A stretch of 64,000 nt of DNA from Bimastos eiseni (Eukaryota > Annelida > Clitellata > Crassiclitellata > Lumbricidae), in the NCBI GenBank assembly GCA_959347315.1, contig OY365815.1, positions 20,825,200 to 20,889,199 on the forward strand, in the 5' to 3' direction. The position numbers and the translations under genes were made by a program. This document shows, one piece after another, positions 12,904-47,163 of the stretch. Numbering within the stretch: the first letter of the stretch is position 1; the number at the start of each line of letters is the position of its first letter. Below the pieces are notes generated by a model. That model searched no databases and had not been told where the DNA came from. It worked only from the letters and a program-made list of their open reading frames with translations.

Positions 12904-12980
12904 CACGTAAAGTGACTTCGGTCAGGTTCAGTGACTCTTAATATTAATAATATTGATAGCTACTGAAGTCACTTTACGTG
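12904..12980. repeat. Inverted repeat (19-bp arms)
   Basis: CACGTAAAGTGACTTCGGT at 12904-12922 is complementary, with one mismatch, to ACTGAAGTCACTTTACGTG at 12962-12980. An AT-rich 39-base loop separates the arms. It could be a small MITE or a hairpin transcript; neither can be shown here. Confidence 0.7.
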
Positions 12981-13017
12981 AATAGTTGAAGCAATATACT
13001 TTGCCTGCCTGTGCGCA

Positions 13018-13098
13018 TCTCTTTCTATCTGTCTGTCTATCTCTTTCTATCTGTCTGTCTGTCTATCTCTTTCTATCTGTCTGTCTGTCTATCTCTTT
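13018..13098. repeat. TCTATCTG/TCTG minisatellite
   Basis: About three units of TCTATCTCTTTCTATCTG plus variable TCTG steps lie in tandem. Confidence 0.85.
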
Positions 13099-14957
13099 CT
13101 ATCTGCCTGTCCCTGAGCACAAAATGGAACAATTAAGCATGTGCACTGTACGGGTTTCATGTTAGAACATGGGTCCGAAGTGCATGGGCTCAATGTGGCC
13201 CAGGCTCAGGCTAATAGTGCCGTAGCTGTCAAGCAGCTTCGGCATGCGTATGCCTACATTATGCAGTCTACTGATTAATTTAGTCGCTCATTGGTAGGCC
13301 TAGTCAAATAGATCGTCGATGGTCCACAGTAGCAATCATGCAATCACAGACCATATACCTAATTAAGTTTCATTAAAAGTCTGACACAATAAATAAATGA
13401 ATTTAGACTTAATAACGTGGCCCTACTCATGGGTCATGGGTGTCGAGACATGACTGATTGACGTTCGACAATGTGATAGCCACAACAAGTGCTTGCCTGA
13501 GACGGAAAGTTTCGTACTTTCACTCTTTTCGGCAGGTGTCTAAAACTTTATAAAAATAATTACTGTCCCGGGAGAATTATCAAGATATTGACTATTTGCA
13601 TATGATTATAATCAACAAAATTACGTCGATGCTATATCATTACTCTCTAAATTGTACTTTTGCAAGTGGTGCCTGAAAGACTATATACTTGGCCTCTATT
13701 GACTTCTTAATGGAAGCAAAATTCTAATCGCATAATGGGTCCCACGCGAAACTCACTGGATTTCCACGATATCCATGCCACACGCCCCCAACTTAAGCAG
13801 GAATAGAGCGGGCCCGGGCCATGTGCAAACCCATCATTGCCTGAATATTATTTTATTTATAACTAATTAATTTCTGCTTGACAGACAGACAGTTCGCTCT
13901 GCTCCCCATCTCTCCCAACATTTTTTTGACAGAGATCATTCTCTCCGCTTCAATTCTTCTTCTGTAACGCACTTACAATAGGCCCTATCTTTAGCTGTCA
14001 CACAAGCAGTGACAGTTCTAGCTTATACATAATGGGGTGGCCAGAGGGAGCAGTGCAAAATAGGGGTGGCACATCGCGAAGATTTTCTTATCAATTTCAA
14101 CCACGACATAATTTCTAGCTATCATAGGCTACTTGGACAAACTTTAAAGACCTTATGCACAGTACTACGTGGGCCTAATAGCCTATATATATATATATAT
14201 ATATATAGGCCTAATGTTACACGAATCAGTATGATATTATAATTACGATATATCTAACTATGCTCTTTGAGGTGGTAAAAGCTAGGGCTGACCAGCCTTT
14301 ATTCGGGGTGGCCAGGGTCACCTGAGGTCACCCATAAGAATCGCCACTATACATTATACACACTACATGCATAGCGCATGGGTGTGCTATAATAGACGCG
14401 TACGTAGGCTTGTCTTAATTCGAGCTAGTCTTACATGTAGACTACATGTATGTGTCTCTTCCAGACATCTGAGCGTGGCATGCATCGAATCGTCTGATTG
14501 ACAACGATGCTTCGATTGAATCGCATAATCTTTCCATGGATTGTCTCCATCAGGTGAACTGGCTGTAGTGCATGGATGCAGTGGTTGCTACGGAAATGGC
14601 TGCTGCTAGTTTGTGTAAGCCCTTACTTACATCTCGGTCGGTCTACAGACCTAGACCAAGACATAGACTATATATATATAGATGATCGATACATTTATCC
14701 TCCTTAGACCGATAGATAGGCCCACATCGACAGATTCACCTGCAGTGCCCACTTTTATTGGCACGATTGCGTAGAGCGGATATGCAGCCTCTTTAGGAAC
14801 CACTGAATGCGCGCATCACAGGAATTTATCAATTTAACTTATAAGACGAACAATAATCATGATGCTCAATTAGGCATAGGCTATCACAGTATCACATATG
14901 TATGTTAAGCTATAGCGTCTTAACTCTGCGCGTTTGAAACAGAAACTGAGAGGACTT

Positions 14958-15668
14958 AATCAAACCGTCGATCTGCTTCATCTTTTCATCCGTGGTCAGG
15001 ACTGTACGTAAGCCTCGAAATCGTGAACCTACATCGTCCGCACTTGTCTTTATTGCTGGTGTAGTTCGCTGCTTCGTTGTCATCATCAATTGCAGCACCA
15101 TCAGCATCGTCGTCATCAACATCGTCATCATTGTCATCATTGCAAACAGCCTCATCATCACCGTCCTCATCTCGTTGTCATCGTCATCATCATAATCAAA
15201 CCGTCGATCTGCTTCATCTTTTCATCCGTGGTCAGGACTGTACGTAAGCCTCGAAATCGTGAACCTACATCGTCCGCACTTGTCTTTATTGCTGGTGTAG
15301 TTCGCTGCTTCGTTGTCATCATCAATTGCAGCACCATCAGCATCGTCGTCATCAACATCGTCATCATTGTCATCATTGCAAACAGCCTCATCATCACCGT
15401 CCTCATCTCGTTGTCATCGTCATCATCATAATCAAACCGTCGATCTGCTTCATCTTTTCATCCGTGGTCAGGACTGTACGTAAGCCTCGAAATCGTGAAC
15501 CTACATCGTCCGCACTTGTCTTTATTGCTGGTGTAGTTCGCTGCTTCGTTGTCATCATCAACTGCAGCACCATCAGCATCGTCGTCATCAACATCGTCAT
15601 CATTGTCATCATTGCAAACAGCCTCATCATCACCGTCCTCATCTCGTTGTCATCGTCATCATCATCAT
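14958..15668. repeat. 236-bp tandem repeat, three copies
   Basis: The string CAAACCGTCGATCTGCTTCA recurs at 14961, 15197 and 15433, exactly 236 bases apart. The copies are almost identical; the third has one visible substitution, CAACTGCAG in place of CAATTGCAG. Each unit includes a CAT/CGT-rich microsatellite. Because 236 is not a multiple of three and every frame gains stops per unit, the repeated open frames are not coding. After the third copy the sequence passes into plain CAT/CGT repeats to about 15730. Confidence 0.95.
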
Positions 15669-16349
15669 CGTCGTCATTATCATTGTTATCTTTATCATCA
15701 TCATCGAGATCATCATCATGATCATCATCATGCGTGCCAATATTTAAGCGCTGCCGTTTCCAAGACTATTAACTCACAATAAGCATTTTGAAAGGCACTA
15801 GATGATAACCAAATGAAATCAATGGGGTATACGTTCATTATTCGACTATACTGTAGACTTAAATAGTGTGCTCCTTGTTATAGCTGGTCGATTATTATAA
15901 TGCTCCTACCTTATGGCATGCGTATAATAGGCTTCTATAATAATAGTAGGGGCCCTAGCTGCAATTAAGATTCTGTTGCGGACAGCATACAACTCTCTAA
16001 AGGTGCTCAGCTTATTCACTAGGACCATCGTTAGCGTCCAGAACTCAGCCCAATGGGCTGACGGATCACAGAGGGAGCCTGTTGTAAAGGTTCGCAGCAG
16101 GTGAAGTTAATTTGTTTTCAGTATAAATTAAAACGTTATTCGTATTCCAGAATGAGTGCATAGAATATAATGTCCCGGTAACATCCTTAATACATATAAT
16201 AGGCTATATTTTATGATTGAGGATCAGGCTGTTAAAAACGGTGGTGAAACAGTTGGATATCGACTCTTGAGTAGAAGATACCTTCAGCATCAGTCACCAG
16301 CATCTCTCTAGTGTTGTCTCAAGCTTCGGCCGTTACAGCTTCCTCAACA

Positions 16350-39716
<23,367 letters not shown>

Positions 39717-40218
39717 ATTGATGCTGTGTGTGACGCGCGTCACTCTGGACGATGGCGCTATATAAAAGTCATCGATCGACAGCAGAAGCGTAGGAGAACT
39801 AAGGATGAGAATGTCTACCTGACACATGAGATGGGAGACATCAATCGGCTTTGCCTGAAGCAGAAGGCCTCAATACAGACACCAAGGAATATGCAAATAT
39901 CAACGGAGTGTCAAGCAGCGAAACCCGACACCTCGAGGCGGACACCTACCCCTTCCATCTCTACAACCCACAGACAAGAAACTCATGAATCAGTTGAAGA
40001 TTTGGCCTGGACCGGCTGGTTGACATGGATCATGAATAGGGGACAATTCCGATACGAACGGCGCAATCTGTTAAGCAGTATAACTGTAGTAATGGAATTC
40101 AATGACTCTAATAAGGCCCAGCCTTATTACGTAACAGCTGCTAGTCAAACAGTAACTGGACGCCCCTAGGAATCTGACGTTACGCTAGGGACGCTAAGAC
40201 CCGACCAACCAAGGTTTA

Positions 40219-40418
40219 NNNNNNNNNNNNNNNNNNNNNNNNNNNNNNNNNNNNNNNNNNNNNNNNNNNNNNNNNNNNNNNNNNNNNNNNNNNNNNNNNN
40301 NNNNNNNNNNNNNNNNNNNNNNNNNNNNNNNNNNNNNNNNNNNNNNNNNNNNNNNNNNNNNNNNNNNNNNNNNNNNNNNNNNNNNNNNNNNNNNNNNNNN
40401 NNNNNNNNNNNNNNNNNN
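40219..40418. other. Assembly gap, 200 N
   Basis: The run is exactly 200 N, which is a placeholder length rather than a measured one. Open frames drawn through it are meaningless. The true distance between LRRC71 and IFT172 is therefore unknown. Confidence 1.
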
Positions 40419-41029
40419 GGCCGTTATGCGATGAGCCTGAACATTTTCTGTGTGCATGTGGGGTAACAAAAGGATTCGTCAAGTATTCATGGTTAGTGAG
40501 CTGATAAAGTTTAGCTAGAACATGCACCAGTTGTGATTTTAAATTTGCATGCTGGCTTGCTAGTTTGTACTTGGTGTGCTATGAGTGGTGAATTCTGACA
40601 TCAGTTACATACTAGCCATCTATTGTAAGGGTCCTGTTTAGCTGGCCCTTCCTATGTTATAGCGTTTGTTACACGTTTAATTTAGCTAATTAGCGATACT
40701 TCAAAACTTCCTCCATCATTTCTACCTATATTGTCCACTCAAAGCTCGATTGCAGCAAATTTTCTTTTTTCGACTTCGATTCATCACAACTATAAAGCGT
40801 CCACAGCTTATCCAAACCTAACTATAGCACGAGCCGTCACCAAACCATCTAAGAATCATCACGTACATTACTCCCATAATCAAATCCCTCCACAGGCTCT
40901 GCAAGAGTTCAAGTCCCACGTCCCCTCAGAGTCCTATGATGTGCCAACCTACAACTTAATCAATACAATGCTCTAAGCCCACATATCTCCATCCCGCCAA
41001 CCATTCAACCCGTGAACCCGCGAACATCT

Positions 41030-41200
41030 GTTTGTATCTGTTTCGACCTCCGGTCAATATGCTTATCTCGAGTTCTCCAACCGAGTCATTTCCAACACTG
41101 CACGTACATCCCTCTGGAACTATCTGCCCTTTGACTTCCTTGCATGATCGCTGCCAATCATCAACCGTGCACTTTCATTAAATCTCAGTCTCATCTATCT
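41030..41200 (+). mobile_element. Decayed LINE C-terminal remnant
   Basis: A plus-strand frame reads YLEFSNRVISNTARTSLWNY followed by LPFDF. It matches the (R/S)xxSLWNxLPxD motif after the reverse transcriptase domain of many LINEs. It is short and interrupted by stops. Confidence 0.4.
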
Positions 41201-41778
41201 AAGATCGTGATCATCTCAAGGGCTCTCCACTCAAAACTGAATGTCATCTCTTCAAGAATTCATGATACCCTAGCTAGCTGACTCATCCGATCGATCATCC
41301 GGCCGCTTCTCAACATTCATCATAAACGTCACTACTCTGACCCCACTGCATTTGGAAATTGGACCTTGACCTCTAATCCAAAAGTGTTGACCAACCTCTC
41401 TGATTCTGTGTGTAATAAGTTTATTTAACGACGCATCCATTAAGGTTGATATGCGTCTTCTCTTATTCAACGCAACGTTCTTGAATAGGCCTATGCGGGT
41501 GCCTACGTTTGGCTTTCGAGTAGCGTTTGAGAAGTCTTGATAGTCTACTTCCTTGAAAGTTCCGATGCAGCGCGACATCTGGCATGTTATTACAGAACAA
41601 TTTGCGAACATCAAACCAAAGCTCCAAATCAACGTTGTTGACAGTTACCATAGCGGTACGACAACACGTATCTTTTGAATATTCATAGTCTTTTTACGGA
41701 TGTTCATGTCCACATTCCACAATCCTCGTAGCGAGGGACGCTTCGATAGTGGCGATTTTACGTGAAATTAAAGTGATA

Positions 41779-44700
41779 ATGCAGTTAAAATACTTGAAAA
41801 CTCTTCTTGCTCCTCAGGTACAGTTTGTACTGGTCTTCGTTCAGTTTTTAGATTTTTTCCGACTGTCAAATATTTTTAAAGTTTTATCCACGAGAAGCCA
41901 CGTTATAGAGCCAACTGCATGCTGTGTTTGCAAACGTTGTATATGTTGTCGAACAGAAGAATGAGCTCCTAATAATGATATTCTTGTGTGCATAGAACCT
42001 TTAAAAGTTGCTATGTTGTCGTGTTTTATTATTGGCAAAAACATTCGTTCCTAGCCTTAGGTAAAAGTGACTATCTGTGACAAAAACACAGTTAACGCAG
42101 TAACCAAGATACATGTAGGCCTATACCACACTGGTTTCAGATAGAGCGCAGAATTTAATTAAATATGCAGCTTCTATATAGATATATAGCTGTGAAGGTT
42201 TGGTTCCAAGATAACTATGCAGCCTTTTTATTTTCTTTGACTACAGGACGTTTTGCTACTTAGCTGAGATTACAGAAGCAGTCCACCAATTAAGTAATTT
42301 ACCTTACAAGTTATATGACTGGATAATAAATTGATGCGACTGCCACTCTCTTCTTAGCTCAAATACACTTTCTTCATTTAAAGAGCAGCTCTAAACTTAC
42401 TATTTATACTTGGCTTTCAAGGATTTGGAAATCTAAATGCATCTTCTCCTGGCAACTGACAATCCTCGCCGTAGATTCACATTTTGGTGTGACCTTGCGT
42501 ACTTTACAAATTTAATAATTAAATAAATAAAAATGTGCGATGCCAGTCATTAGCTCTTGCAAGTCCTTGTAAATAAATGCCCAAATCCAAAGTCAAACTA
42601 GATAATCAATTTAAAGTTGGAGGTTTCATTAATTTTTGTGATAATGAATTAGGTCAGGCTGTGTGAGGTTTAGGTGAATATGCTGAATAGATTATTCTGT
42701 TGGCAATTTGTTATTTCTAGCATAAACTAATGATTTATAATTAGATTGGACCTTTCCTCAAATTTCTTAAAGTTTCTGCTGCAAACTGAGTGAACTGGAT
42801 TGATTTTGTGCAGAAAGGGGCTGCTAAGATCTGCTGTTTGGCATACTCACCGAATAATGAAAAACTCGCCGTCTGCACTTACGACAGGGTTATTCTGCTC
42901 TATGATGAACAAGGTGAAAAGAGAGACAAATTCTCCACAAAACCAGCAGACCCAAAGGTATTGATGCCTTAATAGCCTGGTTTTTGTTATTTATATTCAG
43001 CCAGATGGAACTTAATGATAATGAGTTTTGCATTCCATTCTAACTGCTGATGACACCTTCATATCATAGCACCTTCATATAAGAACATTTTCATATCAAA
43101 ACACCTTCATATCAAGCACCTTCATATCAGAGCACCTTCATATCAAAGCTGATGGGTGCTATTTGAATCAACTTACCATCTGTAACTATCTTTGTCTTGC
43201 TTATAATCATTCTTATTTGTTTAGAAGTAGCTTAGTTTCACTTGATAACATGGTCTATCAGTAGTGTGCTTGGTCTCTAATCAAATGGTTTGAGTGAACG
43301 GCTGCTGAGAGACTCTGTGTAATGCACCAGGCTATCAATGCAGCATTTGGACCAGCACGAATTGGGAAGATATATTAGGCCCTGTGATCCGCTGATTCTG
43401 TTGTGATTTTGCTAATGGTGGTTGGGGCCTAATTCATGAAATGTGCACCTTCCATATATACCTTTTTCGAGTTGACAGCTGTGTTCATGATTGGCCACCT
43501 GGATTTCACTCTGTGCCTTGCTCATGATCAGAGTCATTATGGGGGCTATACATAAATACTTGTATAAATACTTGTTCAGTACAAAATTGACCCAACCCCT
43601 CTAGTCACAGTTTAAGCATTAAGCACTAAGCCGTTCACTAAAGCATAATCACATAGCATTGCATACGTCTAACTCTCCCCTCCATCTGAATGTGATATCA
43701 TTTATGGACAGCCCCTACCAGGATTGTGATGACGTAATTATGTTGTGATTACAGTATGGAAAGAAGAGCTACATGGTGAAGGCAATGGCATTCTCACCAG
43801 ATGGTGCAAAGCTAGCAGTTGGACAAACAGACAACATCATCTTCGTCTATAAACTCGGATCTGATTGGTTGGTGCTTATCAGAAATCATCTGCCTACAAC
43901 AGTTTTATTAAAGTCTCTGCTGCTAATCAATGAATATTCCATTTGAATTATGCCGATGTTTTTGTTGATTATTTACAAGAATTTAGGTTACTTGAAGTTT
44001 GTATAATGGTGGATGTATTTTAACATAAAACTTAATAAGCAATTTGTTTTTTTATAAGTAAACTGCATTGAAAGAATTTTTTGTGCTGTCTGTTGTCCAA
44101 ACTGTTTTTTATTAGTTGACTGGCCATATTTTGAAATGATCATAATATTTAATAAATGCTCTTGCTTTCTCACAAACCTTGATGGCTCAACTGGATGCAT
44201 CTTGGTTATTTTAGGGGTGAACAGAAGACAATCCGCAATAAGTTTGTGCTTCCAAGTGCAGTTACATGTCTTGTCTGGCTTCCGGATGATAAGATTGTAT
44301 TTGGAACAGATGAGGGAAAGGTATGAAAGATGATATCCTTCAGTTTTTAATTGGTTTCTCTAGTATGAGTGAAATTTTTCACAAGTTAATTAAGGAATCG
44401 TTTATGTTGGTGTATGTATGGAGTGACCTTAGTATATCCTCTCATCATATTTGTTATTATCATAGGCATGCTATTGATATAAATATCAGAAAAAGAATTT
44501 GATCTTAGACATAAAATGTCTAAGATAAAATTCTTTTTCTTGTTATTATGGCTGTTTAGCATTGTATTAGGAACAGGTTTGTAGATATAGATGATTGTCA
44601 TAGTTTGTTTCTGTTCCATAGTCTTAACGCCGTGTCAAGAGTTTCCATTATGATTTCATTCCTGAACTTATTGTTTGCTTATTAAATTCTATCCAACAGA

Positions 44701-47163
44701 GTGGTATTAGTTTAATCACTATGGTCATTGAGGATACAATGATGGGTAGTAGTAGTAGTTTAGATACTGTGAACATCCATGCCTTCTGTCAGGTGCTGAC
44801 AGAAATCCGTTGGTTGATTCCATGCTTGTGCATTGGCCAGCTGTTGGTGACTCCTTTAGCTTACTGTGTATTGTTTTGCTAACTGTTCTAACATTTGTTG
44901 AAATGACATTTTACATCATGTGGCTAGCGCCGAGAGCGCCTCTGAGTAGATTTCTTGAAGAGGCGCTATATCAAGTTTCATCGATTAAGAGATTTAAGTA
45001 ATCTGACCGTTTTTTTATTGCACCGAATAAGCCAATTACATTAATTGATTTCTTATTGTGTTTTTGTGCTTGGAAGGTAAGAATGGCAAACGTGAAGTCT
45101 AACAAATCCTCTTCAATCTATGATGCCACCTCCTATGTTGTCTCACTTGCTGTCAGGTAAAATTATGTAGCTATGCAGATTGTCAAAGAGTTTCAAATTT
45201 AAAAGCTCACTTTTTTATTATTCTTTTACGCAGCTTTCAACTGTCTGGCTCTAATTTTATATTCTAGTTTTGAGTGTAATGTATTGTAGAAATTACAGTT
45301 TATGGTGCATTTTATGTACTGCACTACTTTTTTGGTAATTTGTATTGTCAGTTAGCTGAATAAATATTGAGAGGTAATTAATATAATTTCAATCTCATTC
45401 TAATGTGGTACAAGGTCCGATAGGTTAGGTGGTTCTGGTAGTATCCATAGAGAATAGATTCATATGTTCACTGTTATGCAAGAACAGCATATGAACTGCA
45501 GCTTATTTCTTTTGAGGACTTCTTTAACTATGGGGTTATTGTAATTATGTTTTAAGAAGTTCCATGACTATTTCAGGTATTTTAGTATGGCATTTAATTA
45601 AAACATTTGTATAATAGTCTTTAACTGACATTATTATATGTCTACAAAGGTTTAATTTACATTAACTGCTATTCAGTTGGATTTGTGGTATTATTGTTGT
45701 TCTAGTCCTAACGGGAAAGGCATTCTATCTGGCCATGCAGATGGTACTATCGTCAGGTACTTCTTTGAAAACGATGGAAATGGTGACACAAATGCAAGTA
45801 TATTACTTGTGTGATTGATGCTTTTTTAATTCTTAAGTGCTAGTAATAATGCTGATGTTAATGAAAAAAATGACTCAGAGTTTTCCTTTTGCTAGAAATG
45901 AGTGACTAACTTTAATTGCCTTGCTCCTACTTAATTGCATGTAGACAAGGAACTATCATCTCTGGATCGAATCATTTGTTTGTTAATTCATTTACAGCAG
46001 CAACACATATTTCACTTGAGGTATTTGGAAAAAGCAGGCACATGAACCCTTGGCAGTGGACAAATAAACTCAATTGTTTGGATTCTGCGTGTATCTGCGA
46101 GTTTATCACAGGTGGCCTGTTGAATTATCTGAGCCATACATTTGATGAGTTGCTATTAATGAACATTGACATTGCTTAGACTACTGCATCATGTGCCTAA
46201 TTTTAGCTTCTGTTATAGCAGTGTTATATTGCAATTAGAATTGTTTTGTGGTATAGGGTAAGCTGTGTGTTCACCCATGTCCCCCTTATGCTCTTGCGTG
46301 GGGTTCCACTTCCTTCGTTGCTGCTGGGTGTGATAAGCGAGTCTTCGCCTACAGCCGTGATGGTCGCATCATGCAGCAGTTTGACTTCAGTCGTGAAGAT
46401 GACGAACACGAATTCACGTGTGCCGTCTGCTCTCCAAGTGGACAGTCGGTTGTCATCGGCAGTTTCGACAGGTTTACATTACTTCTGTGTTTCTACTACG
46501 GTCTTTGTCTATCTCTCTGGCTTTATTATGTCTGTTGATATTATTGTGGAGATCCTAATTGTAAAATATATGTACAGAATTAATCTTAATATACTAAACA
46601 ATGACAATTTGTAGTGTAAGAAGCTACTGACCTTAAAAATGACTGTTGACTGCATTATAGCATTTGTTTTGGATTTTTAACTGTGAAACTCCTCTGGTTT
46701 ATATTTGCTGTTTTATTGACATAAGCATGAATCAATTCTATGATTACACAATGAGAATTTTTCTTAAGAATATATTCCTCTTACAGATACTTATTATAGG
46801 TCATTTTGTTTTTTCTAGCTACTTGGTTTGCATGTATTGACATTACTATAGCAATATATTGAAGTGCTGGTCTAGAACTTATCTGTTGCATGCTGAGCCT
46901 TAAATCCTATGGGTTGCCTGTTGTCTGTTGTCGTAGAAGTTTATTTGTTTATGGAAGTTTCGACTGAATTCAGTGCTGTATGATGGCTGTGTTTAAAATT
47001 GTTCAGCTCGTTAATAAGTTAGTACATTATGTCTTATAGGCTAAGAGTCTTTAACTGGAGTCCACGCAAAGGACTTTGGGATGAAGGAAAAGCTAAGGAC
47101 ATCACCAATCTTTACACTGTCACTGCACTCGCCTGGAAAAGAGATGGATCAAAGCTGGTTGCT
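41779..47163 (+). CDS. IFT172: IFT172 exons 1-8 (first WD40 propeller)
   Basis: Exons: 41779-41817, 42814-42957, 43755-43867, 44215-44320, 45077-45156, 45706-45793, 46257-46471 and 47040-47163, covering residues 1-303. Blade motifs include [49 protein letters not shown] and [17 protein letters not shown]. The exon 6/7 junction needs the GC donor AAT|GCAAGT at 45793. That join gives [14 protein letters not shown], exactly the length of the human FFDDEGSGESQGKL region. The SINE-like copy B lies in intron 4. Confidence 0.95.

Larger units (their letters stand above)
9578..16349. other. Intergenic region between the divergent DUF4470 and LRRC71 genes
   Basis: I find no convincing coding exon in this 6.8-kb stretch. 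It contains the promoter sides of both genes and a copy of the hairpin-ended repeat. It also holds GAC/GAT runs (10935-10985), TA runs (11262-11282 and 14186-14208), a CTATCTACTGT-type satellite (11360-11590), CGT-rich DNA (11620-11870), a TCTATCTG minisatellite, and the 236-bp tandem array. The open frames in these parts are products of simple repeats. Confidence 0.6.
39717..41778. other. Intergenic region between LRRC71 and IFT172
   Basis: It holds a 147-codon open frame (39726-40169) of unknown nature, the 200-N gap, and a worn LINE tail near 41030-41200 (TSLWNYLPFDF, the usual LWNxLP motif). A short divergent open frame lies at 41651-41463. No polyadenylation signal for LRRC71 is convincing. 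The last ~130 bases are the IFT172 promoter side. Confidence 0.5.

Noticed and set aside
14910..15782. Several 60-130-codon open frames on both strands
   Set aside because: They repeat with the 236-bp unit and consist of CAT/CGT codons. The period is not a multiple of three and stops recur per unit.
40194..40527. Minus-strand frames of 91-103 codons
   Set aside because: They run through the 200-N gap and contain almost only unknown residues.
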